Origin: Candidatus Cohnella colombiensis
GTDB taxonomy: Bacteria > Bacillota > Bacilli > Paenibacillales > Paenibacillaceae
Assembly (NCBI GenBank): GCA_029203125.1
Contig: CP119317.1
Span: 2,108,001 to 2,172,000, forward strand
Direction of reading: 5' to 3'
DNA: 64,000 bases
Of the stretch, positions 34,663 to 41,451 are shown piece by piece (position 1 is the stretch's first letter; the number at the start of each line of letters is the position of its first letter). The notes below the pieces were generated by a model. That model searched no databases and had not been told where the DNA came from. It saw only the letters and a list, made by a program, of their open reading frames with translations. The position numbers were made by a program, and so were the translations under genes.

Positions 34663-35349
34663 CTATATAATTGCTGGAATGTGCCAATCGATCTCTTCAA
34701 CACCATTTTGGTTAAGAAAAGTATTGGTTTGTGAAAATGGTCGGCTACCGAAAAATCCCGCATAAGCAGACAATGGACTTGGGTGCGGGAAGTTCATGAC
34801 GAGATGGCGCGCTGTATCGATATATTGTCCTTTGTCCTGGGCATGTCGCCCCCATAGGATGAATACGATCGGTCGCTCACGCTCGTTCAGCGTCGTTATG
34901 ATGCGATCTGTGAGCTTCCCCCACCCATACTTGCGATGCGAATTCGGAGCTGCCTCACGTACAGTGAGCACGCTATTAAGCAGCAACACCCCCTGTCTTG
35001 CCCAATGCTCTAGGAAGCCGTGATTGGGAGCCTCGCAACCTATATCCTCTTGAAGCTCCTTATAGATATTTTTAAGCGATGGTGGCAGCTTCACACCTGG
35101 TTGCACAGAGAAGCTAAGGCCATGCGCCTGACCAGCTCCGTGATAGGGATCCTGCCCAAGAATAACGACCTTAACAGCATCATATGGCGTCAACTCTAAT
35201 GCTCGAAAAATGTGGTCTTGAGACGGGTACACGGTTTCTTCTGCATACTCAATCGCCAGTTTCTCTCGGAGCTGATGCATATAGGGCTGGTGCAATTCCT
35301 GTTCAAGTTGCTCTGTCCATCCTCTTGGGATCTGTATTTCGAACGACAT
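34663..35349 (-). CDS. ung: Uracil-DNA glycosylase, family 1
   Basis: Removes uracil from DNA. 228 residues. Water-activating loop VILGQDPYHGAGQAHGLSFS, NSVLTVREAAPNSH, and the minor-groove loop HPSPLSAYAGFFGSRPFSQTN are complete. GTGAGG precedes ATG 35349; the longer frame to 35379 is discarded. Confidence 0.96.
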   Translation of the reverse strand: MSFEIQIPRGWTEQLEQELHQPYMHQLREKLAIEYAEETVYPSQDHIFRALELTPYDAVKVVILGQDPYHGAGQAHGLSFSVQPGVKLPPSLKNIYKELQEDIGCEAPNHGFLEHWARQGVLLLNSVLTVREAAPNSHRKYGWGKLTDRIITTLNERERPIVFILWGRHAQDKGQYIDTARHLVMNFPHPSPLSAYAGFFGSRPFSQTNTFLNQNGVEEIDWHIPAII

Positions 35350-35390
35350 CGTCTTTTCCTCACTTTCTATCGATTTCATTATAGTAGAAT

Positions 35391-35461
35391 ATCAAATAAA
35401 AATCCCCTTACCCATCAGTTTTCAAAGGATAAGGGGATTTTCTATGTACTTCGAATTCGAA
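35391..35461. repeat. 71-bp terminator-like repeat, copy 1
   Basis: 67 of 71 bases match copy 2 at 36130-36200. Contains hairpin AAAATCCCCTTA/TAAGGGGATTTT and an end palindrome TTCGAATTCGAA. It serves as terminator for the YiaA/B gene on the minus strand. Confidence 0.85.
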
Positions 35462-35467
35462 CATTGA

Positions 35468-35947
35468 TTACGCTTGTGTGTTCCGTCTGTACTCTTGTTC
35501 AGCCATCATATCCTGATCTTCTGCATTGTCGCGCGTAACCTTCTGAACAACAATCGCACTAAACGAGATTAGCAAGATCACCGCGATGTAATAGCCTTTC
35601 ACATTTAACTCGAAAGGGGCATTAAATAGCCCAATTGCAAACATACCGAAACCAATCAACATTGATGCATAAGCCATTCCCGTAAACGCATTTGTATTAC
35701 GCTTTCTGTGCTTCGGATTGTCTAATTGCGCTTCTCTGTCCTCTGCATTGTCACGAACCACTTTCTGTACGACAATACAAGACATCGTGATCAGCACCAT
35801 GCACAGCAAGTAATACCCTTTCACGTTCAACTCCCAGTCTGCATTGTAGACGCCAATACAGAACAATAACATTCCAGCCGCTAGTGCGAAGTACGAAACG
35901 CCAGTGAAAGCCGGTGTATTACGCTTACGATACCGTTGAGGATTCAT
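35468..35947 (-). CDS. YiaA/YiaB-type two-helix domain protein, tandem duplication
   Basis: 159 residues made of two homologous halves: each has RKRNTxAFTG, two membrane helices and the ending LNVKGYY..VVQKVxRDNAEDxE. The YiaA/YiaB domain is a small membrane unit of unknown function. ATG 35947 is preferred (GGGAG upstream); the frame opens at 35965. It is bracketed by the two copies of the 71-bp repeat. Confidence 0.82.
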   Translation of the reverse strand: MNPQRYRKRNTPAFTGVSYFALAAGMLLFCIGVYNADWELNVKGYYLLCMVLITMSCIVVQKVVRDNAEDREAQLDNPKHRKRNTNAFTGMAYASMLIGFGMFAIGLFNAPFELNVKGYYIAVILLISFSAIVVQKVTRDNAEDQDMMAEQEYRRNTQA

Positions 35948-36129
35948 ACGATTGGATTCTCCCATTAGTCATTTTCGTTGTATCACCATACCAACTATTC
36001 CCAGTATATACGAATAGAGCACTATACGACAAGATTTGATTCTTTTCGCAATGCCAAAGGCTACGATCTGCCCCCACCTGCGTAACTGAATAACTTTATG
36101 ATGACTTTTCAAGCACATTAGATTTTGGA

Positions 36130-36200
36130 ATCAAATAAAAATCCCCTTACCCATCAGTTTTCAATGGATCAGGGGATTTTCTATGTACTTCAAATTTGAA
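36130..36200. repeat. 71-bp terminator-like repeat, copy 2
   Basis: Lies 9 bases downstream of the tRNA-Leu-like gene (minus strand) and is its expected terminator. The end palindrome reads TTCAAATTTGAA: both bases that differ from copy 1 change together, so pairing is kept. Confidence 0.85.
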
Positions 36201-36206
36201 ATAATA

Positions 36207-36270
36207 AGTGGTGCCGAGGACGGGGGTCGAACCCGTACGGTAGTCACCTACCGCAGGATTTTAAGTCCTG
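36207..36270 (-). repeat. tRNA-Leu 3'-half direct repeat, island boundary (left)
   Basis: 64 bases matching 55918-55981 at 61 positions, same orientation. Spans anticodon loop to CCA. Probable attachment-site repeat of the defence island. Confidence 0.8.
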
Positions 36271-36298
36271 TGCGTCCTTGCCAATCCGCAAACCCGCG
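36209..36298 (-). pseudogene. tRNA-Leu(TAA)-like gene with degenerate 5' half
   Basis: The 3' part is a good tRNA-Leu: anticodon stem CAGGA/TCCTG with loop CTTAAAA, long variable arm GCGGTAGGTGACTACCGT, T-arm ACGGG-TTCGACC-CCCGT, CCTCGGC-A-CCA. The 5' acceptor is expected to be GCCGAGG but reads about CGCGGGT and pairs poorly, and the D loop has extra bases. It therefore looks decayed or recombined at its 5' end. Its 3' half is duplicated at 55918-55981. Confidence 0.7.
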
Positions 36299-36508
36299 TG
36301 GATACTGGATTCTGCACTATCTGCACCGCTTGAGCTCAACAGGATTCATTGCCTAATAAGATAGTGAATCCTGCGTGTCTATGAATATTATAACACACCT
36401 CAACCCAGAACACTAGCTCTCATTTATATAGTGCCCCTTCTGATATGGTAGGTGGAGCCGATCCCTAGTACTAAGACAACGACATAGGTTTCTATGGGTA
36501 TAGTGACA

Positions 36509-36543
36509 GTTTTGATGTCACCACCCTAAATACTCTCGTCACC
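36509..36543. repeat. Short direct repeat flanking the GIY-YIG/deaminase/HNH cassette (left)
   Basis: GTTTTGATGTCACC then CTAAATACTCTCGTCAC; the same motif with small gaps recurs at 38854-38884, just outside the other end of the four-gene cassette. Confidence 0.55.
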
Positions 36544-36559
36544 CGACCGAAGATCTAAA

Positions 36560-37246
36560 TCAATACGAATATAGTTGGTCAAGCAGTTGCTTAATTCTAG
36601 TTCTTATTCTAAGTGTATTAGGACGCAATACCTCTCTTAGGTTCTCTCCCTCCTCATATGACTCGTTTCTAAAGATCAAAAACCTTGTTGGTTCATATAG
36701 CCTAAAAAATTTAATAGAGAGATACTGTTGAAGCTCACATATTTCATTAATAATATCTAGTTTTGTATCCTCAAGCAGCTTAAGTTCAAATATTTTCTTT
36801 TTCTTGCTCCACTTACTGACTAACGAATCTATTTTATCTGATAACCCTATGTTAACAAGTTGTGCTGAGAAATCAGTGTCAATAATATATTCAAGAATAT
36901 CCGTAAAGTCATCCTTGAATGCTTCTAATAATTTCTTATCAGCATCCGATTTTTGATCAGCTTTTCTAGGTATCTTTTTTATCTTCTTATAGAAATCATC
37001 TCTAATTTTCTTAAGTTCTTTGCTAGAGTACTTTGTACCTTTAGGATGACGTGTATTATATGCACCAATTGTGGCATGGCAATTCAAGCAGACAGGAATT
37101 GCATTATCAAATGTGTTTGGTCCCCCATCCGCCTCTTGGATAATATGATGAACCTCCATGTTCAGGCCGCTATACTTTTCACAATAACAACAGTATCTCT
37201 TACAAGCTAGTAGTGCCTGCTCTCTTATGCTCTGTGGAAAAGGCAT
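36560..37246 (-). CDS. HNH endonuclease-type protein, last gene of the cassette
   Basis: 228 residues. HNH/zinc core at residues 19-60: CxxC (Cys19, Cys22), EVHHIIQEADGGPNTFDNAI with catalytic His33/His34 and Asn, and CLNCHATIG (Cys53, Cys56, His57). The remaining 160 residues are helical and charged (KKIRDDFYKKIKKI, LKLLEDTKLDIINEI) without a recognised domain, possibly a sensor or oligomerisation part. It follows the small membrane gene by 53 bases on the same strand. AT-rich relative to the core genes. Confidence 0.85.
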   Translation of the reverse strand: MPFPQSIREQALLACKRYCCYCEKYSGLNMEVHHIIQEADGGPNTFDNAIPVCLNCHATIGAYNTRHPKGTKYSSKELKKIRDDFYKKIKKIPRKADQKSDADKKLLEAFKDDFTDILEYIIDTDFSAQLVNIGLSDKIDSLVSKWSKKKKIFELKLLEDTKLDIINEICELQQYLSIKFFRLYEPTRFLIFRNESYEEGENLREVLRPNTLRIRTRIKQLLDQLYSY

Positions 37247-37299
37247 TATAACCCTCCTTTCAAAGCTTTACGATATTGGTTGTCGAAATATAAAGCTTC

Positions 37300-37686
37300 T
37301 TATTCTTTTATATTGTTATCCATTATTGCTAGAACTATATTTCTCCCCTCATGGTGAAAATATTCATAAATCTCTATTTCAAAATGTTGGAGGTCTAATT
37401 TATTTTCCGTTACCCCTATAATAAGTTTTGATTCTAAATGAGTGAAGTATTCATCTGATATGTTGAAATCAAATAATATTATAAAGATTAATAACGTGAA
37501 AATAGCTACGTAGTAATCCTTTCGTTTGGCAAAACCATTTTCATACTGGGAAAAAGTATAAGCCATAGCATATTCCGCGTTCCTATTGAAGAGTAATTTG
37601 TAGTTATAAATATACTCAAGTACTATTTCGTGAATGAATTCCCTTGTACTTTGTTGTTCTTCGAAATCCCTAATGTCACCATCCAT
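37300..37686 (-). CDS. Small single-span membrane protein of the cassette
   Basis: 128 residues. Residues 1-55 are polar and helical (FIHEIVLEYIYNYKLLFN), one membrane helix follows (YYVAIFTLLIFIILF), then an acidic C-terminal part (LDLQHFEIEIYEYFHH). No recognised family. It starts 14 bases after the stop of the deaminase-like gene, so it is certainly co-transcribed. It could be an anchor, pore or immunity component (inference). Confidence 0.75.
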   Translation of the reverse strand: MDGDIRDFEEQQSTREFIHEIVLEYIYNYKLLFNRNAEYAMAYTFSQYENGFAKRKDYYVAIFTLLIFIILFDFNISDEYFTHLESKLIIGVTENKLDLQHFEIEIYEYFHHEGRNIVLAIMDNNIKE

Positions 37687-37700
37687 TAATTATACTCCTT

Positions 37701-38297
37701 TCAGTAGCATTGCTGATCGAAATAAAAATTAACATCTATATTGGGGAAATTCCCAATAAAATCCGCAGCTACCTTCTGGCAACTTAGGCAAGGCTGCAGT
37801 TTTGTATAAATACAGACTTTACCTGTTGTTTGAACCAATTTGATACTATGCAACCAATCATGAAAAGTACAAAAGATTTTATATTCTGTATCATTATGCC
37901 TAGGATATGCCCCTATCCCCCCCACTACTCCAGAAGAGTTAACGGACAAAGGGGTATATAGCGGGTGATTATGATAGTGGACAGCAAATTCGCTATCCAT
38001 TAACTTTGCTGTTTCGATAAGCCTCTGTTTTGTTCTAAAGGTCCATGGTCCTAATATTACAGGGCCTGTCGTCATAGAATGTATTTGGCTACTTGAATAT
38101 AGATACTTTGTTAATGATCCTGCGATAATCATTCCGACAGCAAAATTATTATCAAACAAAAATGTTTCACGTGATTTACGACTAACTCTACCTTCGATAT
38201 GAAACTGGTTAAGAAGAGCCTCCATGGTAACGTATTTTTGACGGAGAGTTAATCCTGTCCGATCATGAAAATAAAAAAAACTGTTAACGGTCGACAA
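37701..38297 (-). CDS. Deaminase-fold protein (toxin-type nucleic acid/nucleotide deaminase)
   Basis: 198 residues. The C-terminal 65 residues carry the deaminase pattern of bacterial toxin-type families: NDTEYKIF (Asp136-x-Glu138, in the place of the usual H/CxE), TGKVCIYTKLQPCLSC (Pro169-Cys170-x-x-Cys173, zinc ligands) and the strand NFPNIDVNFYF. The spacing Glu to PCxxC (32 residues) fits the fold. The N-terminal 130 residues are of unknown type, with MIIAGSLTKYLYSSSQ. It is the second gene of the cassette, 23 bases after the GIY-YIG gene. Activity and substrate are inferred only. Confidence 0.78.
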   Translation of the reverse strand: MSTVNSFFYFHDRTGLTLRQKYVTMEALLNQFHIEGRVSRKSRETFLFDNNFAVGMIIAGSLTKYLYSSSQIHSMTTGPVILGPWTFRTKQRLIETAKLMDSEFAVHYHNHPLYTPLSVNSSGVVGGIGAYPRHNDTEYKIFCTFHDWLHSIKLVQTTGKVCIYTKLQPCLSCQKVAADFIGNFPNIDVNFYFDQQCY

Positions 38298-38320
38298 CTA
38301 ATCCACCCCTAAAATAATAA

Positions 38321-38779
38321 TCAATGCTCCATAAACGAATTGTGTTCCGTACATAAGTTCATTGCAGCATACACTTCAAATATTGTCCTAAAGTACTCAT
38401 TTTCTATCGGTAACATCCTTACATTAAATCGTCGATACATATACTCTCTTGCTGTTTTCATACATAAAATTCCCTCAATGTCTTGTTTCCAAAGTCTCAA
38501 CCCTAATGTAGCTTGTGTCTTCTGAATAGCTCTATGATCTGTTCCAATACGTTGAGCTAATGTCTTGGAACGTCCTACATAGACAGGTGTATCATCCTCA
38601 ATATCACTCATTAAATAAACACCTGGGACTGCGTCTTCACTCCCCAGTATCTTCTCAATCTTCCCCCGAGTCAGCGTCCTCAGTGGATATTTCTCTGCGC
38701 TTAGAAGTTTCTCAAGAAGAACTGGTAATTGAATATGTACATCATTATAAGAAATTGATTTCTTATCAATCGAATTCAA
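38321..38779 (-). CDS. GIY-YIG nuclease-type protein, first gene of the cassette
   Basis: 152 residues. GIY-YIG core: GVYLMSD (residues 53-59), VYVGRSK (66-72), catalytic Arg77 in AQRIGTDHR and the metal Glu135 in FEVYAAMN. An N-terminal helical piece of 45 residues precedes it. The protein is a stand-alone short nuclease domain. First gene of a four-gene minus-strand operon with a deaminase-fold protein, a membrane protein and an HNH protein. Confidence 0.82.
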   Translation of the reverse strand: MNSIDKKSISYNDVHIQLPVLLEKLLSAEKYPLRTLTRGKIEKILGSEDAVPGVYLMSDIEDDTPVYVGRSKTLAQRIGTDHRAIQKTQATLGLRLWKQDIEGILCMKTAREYMYRRFNVRMLPIENEYFRTIFEVYAAMNLCTEHNSFMEH

Positions 38780-38853
38780 TTATTCTTCATCCCCTTTATA
38801 CAACGTTATCACTCATTCCCTCTACTACACAGCTTTCTACAAATGAAGAGATA

Positions 38854-38884
38854 GTTTGATGTCACCCTAAAAACTCTCTGTCAC
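38854..38884. repeat. Short direct repeat flanking the cassette (right)
   Basis: GTTTGATGTCACC then CTAAAAACTCTCTGTCAC, same orientation as 36509-36543. Lies 75 bases upstream of the GIY-YIG start. Confidence 0.55.
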
Positions 38885-39035
38885 GCTCAACCTTAGGCAC
38901 GTCCCATGCCATTTCCCAAGTGGGCATATTTCCGTTACCTAGTGAATAGTTTCTACTGTTCCGTAACCTAATGTAACCTAATACGAATATTCTTCATCCT
39001 AACATCAAAAAACAAGTATCGATTAAGGAGGCAAC

Positions 39036-39257
39036 ATGACCAACAACCTACAAACCAAAGTTGAGTATGATGTAGGTGACATCATCCCAATATTTGAAGT
39101 GGATCTCGATGACTGGTATGACTGGACTATTCGTTGCAAGAAGTGGGATCCGACGTCGAATCATTATGCTTACTTTTTGACAAGGCCAGGATATGAGGGA
39201 TGGTTCACAAAGCCCTACCTGAGTAGGCAAATTACGAATTACTACGAAAATATATGA
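39036..39257 (+). CDS. Small hypothetical protein, 73 aa
   Basis: AAGGAGGCAAC precedes the ATG, an excellent ribosome binding site. Acidic and aromatic: YDVGDIIPIFEVDLDDWYDW, then CKKWDPTSNHYAYFL. No recognised domain or membrane segment. It has its own terminator and lies between the nuclease cassette and the ABC-3C operon. Could be a regulator or an inhibitor; not assignable. Confidence 0.65.
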   Translation: MTNNLQTKVEYDVGDIIPIFEVDLDDWYDWTIRCKKWDPTSNHYAYFLTRPGYEGWFTKPYLSRQITNYYENI

Positions 39258-39271
39258 TTTCGACTATGAGT

Positions 39272-39294
39272 CAGTCGTACAGACTGTCTTTTTT
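39272..39294 (+). terminator. Terminator of the 73-aa gene
   Basis: CAGTC-GTACA-GACTG hairpin followed by TCTTTTTT. Confidence 0.75.
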
Positions 39295-39388
39295 GTCGTT
39301 TCATCAATATAATAGTCTATTTTTGGAAAAAACGATATAATCTAAAGGACAACACCTATCCGACACCTATTTAAGTGAGGTTGGTCAA

Positions 39389-40732
39389 ATGTCCACACAC
39401 TCTTCTGCCTCGACGAAACGTGAGTTAAATGAAATTCAAGATGCTACCCCAAGTTGGAGTGGCTATAATTATCAGGGAAAAATAGCCTTGTATCTTGTCT
39501 TAAGTACATGCAATCAATTAAGGCAAGTCGGTTCCTCTACCGATGAGTACACTGTGGAAATTGAATACCTTGAGGACATCGCCATACTGCAACACGGCAA
39601 GTATCAGTCCCTTCATCAGGTCAAATCAGAAAATAACGATCGATTGTCTGCATATCAGGACGCCATATGGATTTTACTCGGCAAAATGGAACGCCACAGC
39701 CCTGCAAAAGGAGTTTATTTACATACCGTCCGAGCGATTCGTGAGCATACGAAAGATGATGTCAAAGGATTAGGCGCTTCCGCCAATGTGGCGGACATCC
39801 GTGAACGTGTGTTGAAGAAATTCGGCTCACTTTACCAAAAGTTTCAAATCCATCGCTATCCTTCCACAGGAAATGTTTATTGTGCTTTGGATGAAATTGA
39901 TCGGGAAATAGACGCTCAGCTCGAAAAATATTTGTCCGTTGCTGGCATCATGGGTCAGGATATTGTAAAAAAACGACTTAAATTACTAAACATCATTCAT
40001 GATCACATTTTCAATCGACACCTTGAGAGACAACGGATTGCACAAGGGACATTAGATGCCAAACGTCAAATTCCCCAACTTCCATTCTCCCACTTTGAAG
40101 AGTCCTTGTGCCTAGACCACGAAGAACCCGATGATTTTTATCTACTTTGTCGGCTCAAAGAATGGTTCACCAGTGTGTGTGACGAGTACGTTACCCAGCA
40201 GTTGAATAACGGTCAGTCTGATTTAAATTATCTATTAGATGCCGCACGCTTGGTTGGTTCTTTAACCTACGAACAGTTTCAGCACTTTTGCCGAAAGGTC
40301 AACCCTCATGTTCCTTGGACAACCCTTGACCTGATAAAATTCAAAGGTCTCTTTGAGAAAGATTCTACGAGAGCCTCGCTGTTGTTGGCCATTCGTAAGA
40401 TCACTAAAACGCTTCATGAGGTACAGTTTACATATGAAAGCAACCAACGATTTTACATCCCGACTACAATTCGAGGTGGTCCGCAAGACGAGGACTATGA
40501 GCTCGACCGAAAGGAAAAGGCAAGAAGCATTCTCCACAACAGGGCACTCGATGAAATCATAATGGAAGCCAACACTTTCATTACTAGTCATATGGACATG
40601 CCATCGTTACAAGAAGTGGCAATGGATACTGTAGAAGAAGCAGACCCCGATTCGAACGAACGAAACCATATTACCCGCCTAGGTCGAATTAACATGATCA
40701 CTTTGGAGCAGGCATTGGGGGAAATTAAATGA
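39389..40732 (+). CDS. ABC-three-component (ABC-3C) system effector with DUF4297-like nuclease core
   Basis: 447 residues. N-terminal 85 residues show the dsDNA-nuclease pattern GYNYQGKIAL, VEIEYLEDIAIL (acidic metal ligands near residues 59-63) and QVKS (residues 77-80), as in DUF4297/Cap4-type PD-(D/E)xK nucleases. The rest is helical (VKKRLKLLNIIHDHIF) and ends with a domain typical of ABC-3C C-terminal regions. The stop overlaps the next ATG by four bases, so the three genes are translationally coupled. It is probably the toxic effector triggered by the SMC-like ATPase. Confidence 0.8.
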   Translation: MSTHSSASTKRELNEIQDATPSWSGYNYQGKIALYLVLSTCNQLRQVGSSTDEYTVEIEYLEDIAILQHGKYQSLHQVKSENNDRLSAYQDAIWILLGKMERHSPAKGVYLHTVRAIREHTKDDVKGLGASANVADIRERVLKKFGSLYQKFQIHRYPSTGNVYCALDEIDREIDAQLEKYLSVAGIMGQDIVKKRLKLLNIIHDHIFNRHLERQRIAQGTLDAKRQIPQLPFSHFEESLCLDHEEPDDFYLLCRLKEWFTSVCDEYVTQQLNNGQSDLNYLLDAARLVGSLTYEQFQHFCRKVNPHVPWTTLDLIKFKGLFEKDSTRASLLLAIRKITKTLHEVQFTYESNQRFYIPTTIRGGPQDEDYELDRKEKARSILHNRALDEIIMEANTFITSHMDMPSLQEVAMDTVEEADPDSNERNHITRLGRINMITLEQALGEIK

Positions 40733-41451
40733 CGATGCAGCACCTCATTTCACGCATCTTGGTAGAGAGCGATTTTTCTATTGAGCGTGTTAACTATCCC
40801 TCTGTAGAAAATCAGCTATCAGCTTCTGAACAAGTATCAGAAGGAGATTTTATGCTATTTGGTTCTTGCCAAAAACCAGGCATTGACAACCATTGCCTTG
40901 CGGTGTTTCTTAAAACGATCCCTATGGAGTTCGTAACAAAACACATTTCCGCTTACTACATCACCCTACGCACTTACCTAGGAGAACGTCTAACTCAGTC
41001 GATGATTCGTAACTTATCACTGATCGTTTGTTTACAGCAAGAAAATAGTGCGTTATATGATGCTAGAGTACTTGAGATCGAAGAAGATCCTTTCGATTTC
41101 AAGAAATATGTACTGGTTTATACCAAATCCGACGTAGAGGAACTCCAGCATGCGTGGGAAACATCAGAAAGTGATTTGATTCCCTATTTGAATCACTATT
41201 TGCACGAAGACGGTTCCTTTACTTCCTACAAACAACAAACGGCTCCTTCGACATACGGCCTCGTCACGCGGCTTTTTATCAAGATCCCCTTTATTAAACT
41301 GGAGGTAAAAGAGCGGGCATTTGAGGACCTACAAGCTGTCATTCGCGGCCATCTCGGGGATAACCTCACGATTATGCTTGACCGACTCTTGAAGGCATCA
41401 CCAGACGATATCTTGAAAAACTTGCGTGAAATGGAGGGCGAACAGCCATGA
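40729..41451 (+). CDS. ABC-three-component system middle component
   Basis: 240 residues, no membrane segment, no catalytic motif. Placement between the nuclease and the SMC-like ATPase, with ATGA overlaps on both sides, is the diagnostic feature of the ABC-3C middle component. Visible stretches: MLFGSCQKPGIDNHCLAVFL and KSDVEELQHAWE. Thought to bridge effector and ATPase (inference from system architecture). Confidence 0.72.
   Translation: MTMQHLISRILVESDFSIERVNYPSVENQLSASEQVSEGDFMLFGSCQKPGIDNHCLAVFLKTIPMEFVTKHISAYYITLRTYLGERLTQSMIRNLSLIVCLQQENSALYDARVLEIEEDPFDFKKYVLVYTKSDVEELQHAWETSESDLIPYLNHYLHEDGSFTSYKQQTAPSTYGLVTRLFIKIPFIKLEVKERAFEDLQAVIRGHLGDNLTIMLDRLLKASPDDILKNLREMEGEQP

Noticed and set aside
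36209..36298. Fully functional tRNA-Leu
   Set aside because: The 5' acceptor strand does not pair with CCTCGGC and the D loop is irregular, so it is listed as degenerate.
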